Shown here piece after piece: positions 56,665 to 63,813 of a stretch of DNA of 64,000 nt. The position numbers and the translations under genes were made by a program. Every line of letters begins with the position of its first letter. Position 1 is the first letter of the stretch. The DNA is taken from positions 37,459 through 101,458 of the forward strand of contig CAJUGH010000011.1 in the NCBI GenBank assembly GCA_910586215.1. The letters run 5' to 3'. The notes beneath the pieces were generated by a model. The model did no database searches, was not told where the DNA came from, and was given only the letters and a program-made list of their open reading frames with translations. The DNA comes from an uncultured Acetatifactor sp. (GTDB taxonomy: Bacteria; Bacillota; Clostridia; Lachnospirales; Lachnospiraceae).

Positions 56665-58239
56665 TCATGCCAACCCTTCCACAATCTTACGCAGAGTGTC
56701 CACATCCCCCACATTTCCAGGGAAGATAATGTAAGACAGGCCCGGAAACTTACTCTCTGGCCCGGTTCTCCACACAGGAATGCCGGGGGCTGCCTGGCCC
56801 AGCACCAGGGCTTTCTTCACACGCAGCGCCCTGGTTCCCACATCGCTGGAGGTGATCCCTCCCTTGGCAATCAGGAAGCGGGGCTGCCTGGTCAGACCTG
56901 CCACCACACTGGTCACGGCATCGGAGATCCGCACTGACAGTCCCAGCAGTTCATCCCTGTCCATTCCTTCCGGGGCCAGGAGCGTCCTGCTGGTGTACAC
57001 CACGGCAGTCTTTCCCTGGGCCATGATCTTCTCTGCCTCCCGGATCACCCGCCTGGTCTCTTCCTCCAGGCCTCCGGAAGTAAAGCAGGTGCTGACCCGG
57101 AACTCCACAGAAGCCATGGGGACCTGGGCCTGCAGCAGGGACTTAAGCTGGGCAGTGGTCTTCTTCACATGGGATCCCACCAGCACCAGACCGCCGTAGG
57201 CTGGCATACCAGGATGCTGACCAACCGGTTCCTGCCCACCCTCTGCTGCCGTGCCGCAATGTCCTGCTCCTGGTTCCTTCCCGCCACATATCAATGCACC
57301 ATCGTTTGTTTCCAGCTGTGTACCACCAGACGTTTCACCTGCCCCTGCTTCCCCTAACAGTTCCTCTCTGGAAAGAAGGGGTCTGTCGGGCACATTTCCC
57401 AGTACCTTGGGTACAGCCGCCGCGCTGCGGACGATGAATTCCTTGCCTGCCTTCATAGCCCGCAGCAGACATACGGCAAAAGCTTCCACATCGCTCTCGC
57501 AGATGGCATCCACACAGATGGGGCAGAAATCCTTTGCTGCCAGCAGCATCCGGGTGATCTCCTCATAGGCCCCGGCCCGCAGCAGGGACAGGGTGATATA
57601 GATACAGCGCTCCCAGGCATATGTCCCGCCGCTTTTCTCTTCCAGGTAGTCCCCCAGGTGGGAAGACCGGTAGCCAAAGGTCTTATCTGCGGCAAATTCC
57701 GTCTGTCCCGCAGGCACCAGTTCCTCCCCCTCCTTCACATAATGGACGCTGTCTATGGTAAAGCGCCCTCCTTCCCGGAAAAAGGGACAGATTACCAAGC
57801 CATCTATCCTGCGTCCTGTCTCTTCTTCCAGGTTCTCCCGGAGTACCTGGGGTTCCAGCAGGTAATGCCCCCGCAGGGTGGAATCCCCCCTGGCCACGAA
57901 CAAAAATTCCTTTCCCGTCTGCCTGGCTGCCTCCACAGTCCTGCGGGCCAGGAGCCGGTGCTCCTCCACGGTCTTCTGAACAGAAAAACTCCGGGAATTG
58001 GTGAGCACGAAGAACATGTTCTTCTCCTCCTGCATCCCCTCTGCCAGGCTCTCCCTGTCCCAGTCCGTATACACATGGATACCCGAAACCGTCTGGACAC
58101 CGGTGGGATCATCATCCAGTACCACTACCTTGCGTCCAAATCCTTCCCACTCCTTCTGATACAGCTTATGTACGGCTTCCCTGTCTGGCCGGGGATAACT
58201 GTCCAGCACAGACAAGGGCAGCCTTCCTATTTGTCCCAT
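56665..58239 (-). CDS. Four-carbon acid sugar kinase family protein (DUF1537)
   Basis: 524 residues from ATG at 58239 after AAAGGAGAGTGGGT (GTG at 58245 is too close to the site). The N-terminal sugar-acid-binding domain opens with VVVLDDDPTGVQTVSG (about 38-53). The C-terminal nucleotide-binding domain has LIAKGGITSSDVG and FPGNVGD. An insert rich in Gly, Glu and Thr lies between them (about 300-345). DUF1537 kinases phosphorylate threonate, erythronate or 3-oxo-tetronate. Typical partners (PdxA2 dehydrogenase, OtnC aldolase, OtnI isomerase) are absent; instead BKACE follows. The substrate may therefore differ from the standard tetronates. Confidence 0.88.
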   Translation of the reverse strand: MGQIGRLPLSVLDSYPRPDREAVHKLYQKEWEGFGRKVVVLDDDPTGVQTVSGIHVYTDWDRESLAEGMQEEKNMFFVLTNSRSFSVQKTVEEHRLLARRTVEAARQTGKEFLFVARGDSTLRGHYLLEPQVLRENLEEETGRRIDGLVICPFFREGGRFTIDSVHYVKEGEELVPAGQTEFAADKTFGYRSSHLGDYLEEKSGGTYAWERCIYITLSLLRAGAYEEITRMLLAAKDFCPICVDAICESDVEAFAVCLLRAMKAGKEFIVRSAAAVPKVLGNVPDRPLLSREELLGEAGAGETSGGTQLETNDGALICGGKEPGAGHCGTAAEGGQEPVGQHPGMPAYGGLVLVGSHVKKTTAQLKSLLQAQVPMASVEFRVSTCFTSGGLEEETRRVIREAEKIMAQGKTAVVYTSRTLLAPEGMDRDELLGLSVRISDAVTSVVAGLTRQPRFLIAKGGITSSDVGTRALRVKKALVLGQAAPGIPVWRTGPESKFPGLSYIIFPGNVGDVDTLRKIVEGLA

Positions 58240-58261
58240 ACCCACTCTCCTTTGGCCTTAG

Positions 58262-58428
58262 TTCTCATCGCATCTTTTGCTTGACAAACCCAGGCAATCT
58301 TGATTGCCTTGACTGCCATGCGCCAAAATGGGCTGTTCCTGCCCAATTCATGACAGTAGCATGCCTGCATTCTACTGTATGTGTGCAACTGTCGCTGTGA
58401 ACGGCATGGCCGTGAACAGTAACTCTCA
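58262..58428 (-). repeat. Hairpin-rich intergenic repeat, second family, copy 1
   Basis: The gap between GH127 and the kinase gene holds four stem-loops: GGCAATC/GATTGCC, GGGC-type around 58332-58350, CAGTA/TACTG (58353-58376) and a longer one around GAACGGCATGGCCGT. On the minus strand it begins GTTACTGTTCAC and ends TGTCAAG, both shared with 61473-61544. Confidence 0.45.
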
Positions 58429-58432
58429 CTCT

Positions 58433-60547
58433 TTATGACTTTGCTGTCATGCCGCCTGCATCGTCAGTGGCAGAAGCAGTCCTGACATCCGTCACCGGCA
58501 GCCATACCCGCATTTCTCCCATTCCCCTGTTGTCCCAGGCAAAATAGGGAATCATCCGGGCCAGGATCTTCTCATAGCCGCGGTCCATATACTCCTGGTA
58601 GAGGGCATCCCTGTCATAGTCCCCCCTGGCCTCATCCCTTGTCTTCCGTTTTAGGAAAGTTCCCTTCAGGGAAAGCACCTGTCTGCCTTCTATCTCAAAA
58701 GGCTCCGGTTCCAGGCAGATATCCGAAGGCACCAGCAGGTCATCCAGGGTCTCCATATCTGCATCCACACCCTCCAGGCAATAGACCAGGGGGCCTCTCT
58801 CCACAGCCACCTGGTTCCCGTTCTCCTCCACCATAGCATGGGCGCAGGTAAGCCGCGCCTCCATGCCCAGATCCAGCAGCACCTCCACGTCCGCGGGATC
58901 TTCCACAGGTATCTCCAGGTAGGATCCTGCCAAAGCCCTGGTCAGCACCTTTGCCTGGCATACATGCCCATCTGTAAGTCTTCTCACTTCCACACTGCCG
59001 TCCTTTGCCCAGGCAGGGATCCGAAGATGCAGGATAAACCCTTGTCCCTCTGTCCCGTTCCCTGAAACAGCGCCCTCTCCCCCTTCCGGAACTTCCCCGG
59101 CCACATCCTCAAATGTAAAACGGACTTTCCCGTCGTAGGGGTATGCCGTCTCCTGGATCACTGTAAAGGACCGCTGCCCGGACTTGCCCTGGGCATTCCT
59201 TTGCCCCGGCAGCGTCACTTTGGCACGGCTCTCCCCATACAGCACTGTGTAGATACCGCCCTCATCCACCCCGTAGGCATACTCTGAAAGCTGTGCCATA
59301 AGCCTGGCCAGGTTGGGGGGACAGCAATAGCTTAGGATATATTCTGCCCGCTCCTGGCCCCAGATCAGTTCATAGGAAAGCTTCTTCGCCCTGCGCAGCA
59401 TGTTCTCATAGAAGAATTTCTTCCCGTCCATGCTCACCCCTGCCAGGTTCACATTCAGCACCATACGTTCCAGCACATCCGCATACTCCGGCTTCTTCTC
59501 CAGACAGAACATACGCCAGGCCCAGTACACACCGCCCACGGAAGCGCAGGTCTCATTGTAAGCAGTCACATTGGGCAACTGATATTCATAGCCATAGGCC
59601 TGGTGTACCAACTGGTGCTTGAAGAAATAGCCGTAGGGAGAAGCACCATTATACAATGCGCCGCATCCTCCTGTCACATACAGCTTCGTGGTCACCAGGC
59701 TCTTCCAGACCTTGTGCAGCACCTCCTGCAATTCGGCATCGGCCTCTTCCAGGCACAGGTCAGCCACCCCCGCATACAGGTAATTGGCCCGCACCGCATG
59801 GCCGATGATCTTCTCATGTTCCCTTAGAGGAATGCTGTCCTGGTTGTCATCCATCCCTTCCTTCACGGAATCCCTAAGGGCAATGGCCTTCTTCAGAAGA
59901 GACAGATACTGCGGATCCCCAGTGGTACGGTACATCTCAGCCAGTCCCATATAGTGGGAGGGACACACCGCCGTCTGGACCTCCCCCTTCTGTTCCGCTT
60001 CCCGGTATAGCTTGTTCAGATAACCTGCCGCCCCTTTTGCCACCTGCAAAAAGCTGTCCTTGCCGGTGAGCCGGTAATACAGGCAGGCCGAGGTAAAGAG
60101 ATGTCCGAAATTGTAGACCTCAAAATCATTGATATCCCCCAGCCGGGAAGCCTTCCCGCTGCGCTCCCCGATGATCTGTTTGGTGGAGATATAGCCGTCT
60201 TCCTGCTGTGCCCTCCCGATGAGTCCCACATACTCCTCCAGACGGTCCAGCAATGCCTTATTTCCTGTGCGCACAGCCGTATAGACCGCGGATTCCATCC
60301 ATTTGTAGAAATCCCCGTCCCCGAAAACCGTACCGTCAAATTCTCCTTCCACATCCCCCGCTGCAATCTTGAAATTCTCCAGCACATGGCTGATGTCCTT
60401 GCTCTCGAACATCCTCTGTAGATGGGGTACCATGGAATCTGCACAGGTGTCAAACCGCTCCTTATAGAATCCGCCTGTCCACTCCACATCCTGGTAGGGA
60501 AGGCTCCTTAGCTTCGCATTCCTTGATTTTGTGGTATCTGTCAGCAT
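58433..60547 (-). CDS. GH127 glycoside hydrolase (beta-L-arabinofuranosidase / aceric acid hydrolase family)
   Basis: 704 residues, family-typical length. (alpha/alpha)6 barrel (about 1-430) followed by beta-sandwich domains. The zinc-cysteine catalytic set of GH127 is present: Glu about 332 and Cys about 334 in YNETCASVG, and the Cys pair about 408-409 in YCCPPNLAR, one of which is the nucleophile. ATG at 60547 follows AAAAAGGAGACAGCA. The family includes HypBA1-like beta-L-arabinofuranosidases and, as far as I recall, a rhamnogalacturonan-II aceric acid hydrolase. The sugar-acid genes beside it make the second role attractive here, but this is inference. Confidence 0.9.
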   Translation of the reverse strand: MLTDTTKSRNAKLRSLPYQDVEWTGGFYKERFDTCADSMVPHLQRMFESKDISHVLENFKIAAGDVEGEFDGTVFGDGDFYKWMESAVYTAVRTGNKALLDRLEEYVGLIGRAQQEDGYISTKQIIGERSGKASRLGDINDFEVYNFGHLFTSACLYYRLTGKDSFLQVAKGAAGYLNKLYREAEQKGEVQTAVCPSHYMGLAEMYRTTGDPQYLSLLKKAIALRDSVKEGMDDNQDSIPLREHEKIIGHAVRANYLYAGVADLCLEEADAELQEVLHKVWKSLVTTKLYVTGGCGALYNGASPYGYFFKHQLVHQAYGYEYQLPNVTAYNETCASVGGVYWAWRMFCLEKKPEYADVLERMVLNVNLAGVSMDGKKFFYENMLRRAKKLSYELIWGQERAEYILSYCCPPNLARLMAQLSEYAYGVDEGGIYTVLYGESRAKVTLPGQRNAQGKSGQRSFTVIQETAYPYDGKVRFTFEDVAGEVPEGGEGAVSGNGTEGQGFILHLRIPAWAKDGSVEVRRLTDGHVCQAKVLTRALAGSYLEIPVEDPADVEVLLDLGMEARLTCAHAMVEENGNQVAVERGPLVYCLEGVDADMETLDDLLVPSDICLEPEPFEIEGRQVLSLKGTFLKRKTRDEARGDYDRDALYQEYMDRGYEKILARMIPYFAWDNRGMGEMRVWLPVTDVRTASATDDAGGMTAKS

Positions 60548-60598
60548 TGCTGTCTCCTTTTTACATCCTTCCGATCATATGTTTTTTCTTTTCACCTT

Positions 60599-60769
60599 TC
60601 ACACTTTCAGACATGCCGGCAAAGCCGACACAGACAATGGGTGAAAGCCTGGGAAGAATCGCTTTAGCGATTCTTAAAGGAATGGCAACGCCATTCCTTG
60701 GGAATGACTTAGATTTTCTTGGGCCAGGTACTTTCTGGCCTTAGAAAATCTTCATTCCCTTCACACTTC
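60599..60769 (-). repeat. Structured intergenic element, copy C
   Basis: GGGAATGA and TCATTCCC (60700-60759) form the outer stem, with AGATTTTCT/AGAAAATCT and GGCCAG/CTGGCC inside. Additional hairpins are AAGGAATGGC...GCCATTCCTT (60677-60699), AAGAATCGC...GCGATTCTT (60655-60676) and TGCCGGC/GCCGACA (60614-60630). It supplies the last 19 codons and the stop of the racemase-like gene. Confidence 0.75.
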
Positions 60770-61434
60770 AGCCCCTTCCTCTCCAGGGCCTTGCGCAGTT
60801 CAATGGCACCAAAGCGGGGACTGGACAAGGTAAGAATCCCAAGCCTGCTGTGGATATCTTCCTCCACATAAGCCATGGAACCCTGGGCCAGCAGGATCAC
60901 ATCTGCCTGGTCCTTCACCTGGGCCGCCTTGTCCAGCAGAAGCTTCCGAAACTGCTCCTGGTCCAGGCCAAAAGCGCCATCGATCAGCCCGTCCACCATC
61001 TCCACATGGCGCCCCATCTCCCTGGCCACCCTAAGCACAGTGTTCCGGGTGGGAGCCAGGGTAGTGGGAAGCGTGGCCAGTACGGCGATCCTGCTTCCCC
61101 TGCGCACTGCTTCCCGGCACATCTCCTCATCGATCCGCACCACAGGCACCCCGATATAAGCCGCTGCCCCCTGGACGCTGTCAGCCACCTCTCCCACAGA
61201 AGAACAGATATTGAGTATGGCATCTGCTCCCTGGCACACGGCCTCCATATACATGGACACCAATTCTGCCGCCGCCCCGGGTGTCACATACCCTGCCTCC
61301 CGCACCTGGGCCAGGATTCCCGGATTCTGCAGGCTGACCAGTTCTGCCTCCTCCCCAATGTTCTTCCTCACTTCCCTCTCCACCAGTTCAATCAGTTCCG
61401 GCGTGGTACTGGTGTACACAAGCGCTGCTTTCAT
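60709..61434 (-). CDS. Asp/Glu racemase superfamily protein with one catalytic Cys
   Basis: 241 residues; ATG at 61434 after AGAAGGGAGAAACGCAT. Two-fold alpha/beta racemase fold: ALVYTSTTPELIEL, the first catalytic Cys77 in LNICSSVGE, and the second half with LATLPTTLAPTRNT. Where true Asp/Glu and hydantoin racemases have a second Cys, this protein reads LAQGSM (about residue 196). A two-base racemisation is therefore unlikely; isomerase, decarboxylase-like or other one-Cys chemistry is possible. The C-terminal 19 residues (KCEGNEDFLRPESTWPKKI) are encoded by structured element C. It is the first gene of the sugar-acid cluster. Confidence 0.83.
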   Translation of the reverse strand: MKAALVYTSTTPELIELVEREVRKNIGEEAELVSLQNPGILAQVREAGYVTPGAAAELVSMYMEAVCQGADAILNICSSVGEVADSVQGAAAYIGVPVVRIDEEMCREAVRRGSRIAVLATLPTTLAPTRNTVLRVAREMGRHVEMVDGLIDGAFGLDQEQFRKLLLDKAAQVKDQADVILLAQGSMAYVEEDIHSRLGILTLSSPRFGAIELRKALERKGLKCEGNEDFLRPESTWPKKI

Positions 61435-61472
61435 ATGCGTTTCTCCCTTCTAACAGTTTCGTTTTCACAGAT

Positions 61473-61544
61473 TACTTGACACTATCTGATCGCTGCCCAC
61501 CCCTGCGGGCCGTCTGCGATGACACCAATGAACAGTAACCGCCA
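61473..61544 (-). repeat. Hairpin-rich intergenic repeat, second family, short copy 2, and contents of the 61435-61822 gap
   Basis: Shares GTTACTGTTCA at one end and TGTCAAG at the other with 58262-58428, with the middle shortened. The rest of the 388-bp gap is AT-rich, with no clear promoter; a 26-codon frame at 61749-61829 is listed separately. Confidence 0.35.
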
Positions 61545-61748
61545 TACTACCTCTTACAAGCTTTATGATCGGATTTTTGAACCTTTTGATCCTGGTATCA
61601 TTATAATGCCTGCCACTCCAAAAATGTATATAATTTTCTTCATGCTTCCATGGAAATTTTACAGATGAACGGCTATAATATCTGCATAGAGATTTTAGTT
61701 ATGGTATGATTTCATTTGTTTTTCATTGAAAGGAAAAACGATAGCGGA

Positions 61749-61829
61749 ATGCGTGCTAATACCAATGATAAAGCCGCATCTATTGGTAAATTGGCCGATA
61801 TTCTTTTTGGAAGGGATGGTACATGTTGA
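61749..61829 (+). CDS. Possible 26-residue leader ORF, overlapping the membrane-protein gene
   Basis: ATG at 61749 (AAAGGAAAAACGATAGCGGA upstream, rather long spacing) to TGA at 61829, overlapping the next ATG by 7 bp, which would couple translation. The product MRANTNDKAASIGKLADILF... resembles the tail of a longer protein and may be a remnant. No function is proposed. Confidence 0.35.
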   Translation: MRANTNDKAASIGKLADILFGRDGTC

Positions 61830-62428
61830 TGAACCAAAAAATAGGAATGTATAGCTCTATTGTTAATTTTATCGCGGTAATCTGCTTTGCGCTGTCTATG
61901 CTATTTGGATTTGATTATGGCAGTTACCTTTCTTCCATGTTCATTGCGTTTAGTTTTGTGCCAATGATGTGCGGATACGCTTATTTTTCCGAAAAGGGAG
62001 CAAAATTAGCGGGTTACATTTCAGTGTCCTTTTCTGTCATATATACAGCCATCATACTATTAGTTTATTTTGCACAATTAACGACTGTCCGACAAAATGA
62101 ACTGACACAGCAAGCTGCCATACTTCTTGATTTTCAGAAATGCGGATTGCTGTTCAACTATGACCTGCTCGGCTATGCCGTCATGTCATTAGCTGCTTTT
62201 TTTGCAGGATTGACAGTGACATCACAGGAGAAAACAGACCGATGGTTAAAAAATCTGCTCATGATACACGGAGTGTTTTTTGTATCTTGTCTGATTGCTC
62301 CAATGCTTGGATTGTTCAAAGCGGATAGCCCGACATGGATAGGCATAGCGGTATTGGAATTTTGGTGTTTCTATTTTTGCCCTATTGGTATTTTATCATA
62401 TTTGCATTTTTCTAATTGCAAGGAATGA
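61823..62428 (+). CDS. Integral membrane protein of unknown function
   Basis: 201 residues, ATG at 61823 after GGAAGGGATGGTAC. Five or six hydrophobic segments (about 10-32, 35-55, 62-85, 110-130, 145-165, 170-195) with few charges; no transporter or enzyme signature was recognised. It is followed after 188 bp by an AraC-type regulator with a GyrI-like domain, an arrangement often seen with small-molecule response genes. Coding sequence here is visibly more AT-rich than the glycosidase clusters, indicating separate acquisition. Confidence 0.7.
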   Translation: MLMNQKIGMYSSIVNFIAVICFALSMLFGFDYGSYLSSMFIAFSFVPMMCGYAYFSEKGAKLAGYISVSFSVIYTAIILLVYFAQLTTVRQNELTQQAAILLDFQKCGLLFNYDLLGYAVMSLAAFFAGLTVTSQEKTDRWLKNLLMIHGVFFVSCLIAPMLGLFKADSPTWIGIAVLEFWCFYFCPIGILSYLHFSNCKE

Positions 62429-62616
62429 GGGATACAACAAAAAGGAAAATGGCTATTCTGCCATTTATTCAACAATGTGGCGTTATAAAAAGCCAAATAT
62501 CAATCATCGGATAACCACCTCTCTTTTTTGTGCAAGGATAGAGAGGAAAAGTCTAAGGAGAAGCCTTATAATAAAGGCAAATTCATGGCCACATGGCATA
62601 TATACGGAGGTATCTT

Positions 62617-63492
62617 ATGGAATGGGTTGAACGCCTAAACGAAAGCATGAGCTATATTGAGGAACACTTGACAGGGGAAATTGACTATGACCAGCTTGGA
62701 AGGATTGCCTGCTGTTCCACCTACCACTATCAGAGGATGTTTACCTATATGGCGGGGATCACTCTGGCAGAGTATATCCGGAGAAGGAAAATGTCTTTGG
62801 CGGCAGTGGACTTACAGGGCGGGGAGGAACGGATCATTGATATTGCAGGAAAATACGGATACAGTTCCCCCACCGCATTTAACAGGGCGTTCCAGTCTTT
62901 TCATGGGATAGCCCCCTCATCTGTTAAGAATGCCGGCGTATCCGTGAAATCTTTTTCCCCCATTGTGTTTACAATTGCCATAAAGGGAGCCACAGAAATG
63001 AATTATAGAATGGAAACCAAAGAAACTTTCCGCATCATTGGTGTATCTGCACCGCTTGATCAGGAGATCGGAAATAACTTTATGGTGGTGCCCAGGATGT
63101 GGCAGGAGGCGTCTGTAAATGGAACCATACAGAAATTGGCAGGAATGATGGATACGCCGCCAATGGGACTTTTGGGCGTGAGTGCCTGCAATGACGAGGA
63201 ACAATGGAACTATTTTATTGCCGTTTCCAGCACAAAAACAAGCAATGAATTTGAAGAATATACCGTGCCAGCATCTACCTGGGCCATTTTTCCCGGGACG
63301 GGTACAAACCAGTCCATACAGGAATTGGAACAGCGAATTATAACAGAGTGGCTTCCAACCTCCGGATATGAGTATGCCAATGCCCCCGATATTGAAGTTT
63401 ACTTAAATCCAGACCCACAGAATGCAGAATATGAGGTATGGATACCCGTAACAAGCAAACGCGGTCACGCTTCCCGAGACTGCTTATTGTAA
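62617..63492 (+). CDS. AraC-family regulator with GyrI-like effector-binding domain
   Basis: 291 residues from ATG at 62617 after ATACGGAGGTATCTT; an upstream reading from 62593 is rejected. The N-terminal AraC DNA-binding domain has YDQLGRIACCSTYHYQRMFTYMAG and IIDIAGKYGYSSPTAFNRAFQS. The C-terminal GyrI/SbmC-like domain (about 135-285) ends with EYEVWIPV, typical of this class (MarA/Rob-like ligand sensors). The tail SKRGHASRDCLL runs past the usual end, next to a Fic-gene fragment, and may be a junction product. Confidence 0.88.
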   Translation: MEWVERLNESMSYIEEHLTGEIDYDQLGRIACCSTYHYQRMFTYMAGITLAEYIRRRKMSLAAVDLQGGEERIIDIAGKYGYSSPTAFNRAFQSFHGIAPSSVKNAGVSVKSFSPIVFTIAIKGATEMNYRMETKETFRIIGVSAPLDQEIGNNFMVVPRMWQEASVNGTIQKLAGMMDTPPMGLLGVSACNDEEQWNYFIAVSSTKTSNEFEEYTVPASTWAIFPGTGTNQSIQELEQRIITEWLPTSGYEYANAPDIEVYLNPDPQNAEYEVWIPVTSKRGHASRDCLL

Positions 63493-63555
63493 GAAAAGAC
63501 ATTCATTCACTTCCATTACGCATTTGAACGCATTCATCCGTTCCAGGATGGAAAT
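63493..63555 (+). pseudogene. Remnant of a Fic-family (AMPylase / toxin) gene
   Basis: Directly after the AraC stop, the plus strand reads TFIHFHYAFERIHPFQDGN and then runs into a stop. FHYAFERIHPFQDGN is the Fic signature (HPFxDGNGR) up to the GN; the expected GR follows as frame-broken sequence. Only about 20 codons survive, with no start, so it is a decay relic of a toxin or AMPylase gene. The remaining 63556-63634 stretch shows nothing further that I can name. Confidence 0.6.
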
Positions 63556-63634
63556 ATAACATAGAGACACTTGCAGAAAGCGGCGTAAACAGCGGTAAAC
63601 TGCTTTGTATATAAAATTGAATAATGTATATGCC

Positions 63635-63672
63635 AAAGGACATTTCATCTTTTTTGGTGGATGTCCTTTTCT
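63635..63672 (+). terminator. Terminator-like hairpin upstream of the AbiEi-like gene
   Basis: AAAGGACAT (63635-63643) and ATGTCCTTT (63661-63669) pair, followed by TTCTT. It would end transcripts from the AraC gene. Confidence 0.65.
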
Positions 63673-63763
63673 TCGAATGTTTCTATTTTTACACAAAGTA
63701 TTCGTTATGACTCCTATTTTGTGTAAATTTAAAAATAACCGTTTTTGTTTTTACTCAAAACAG

Positions 63764-63792
63764 TTGTAAATACTACCATTTTGCTCTATAAT
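63764..63792 (+). promoter_or_regulatory. Promoter of the AbiEi-like gene
   Basis: -35 TTGTAA (63764-63769), 17-bp spacer, -10 TATAAT (63787-63792), 21 bp before the ATG at 63814. The region is strongly AT-rich. Confidence 0.6.
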
Positions 63793-63813
63793 AAAAACAA
63801 AGGCGGTGATAAA

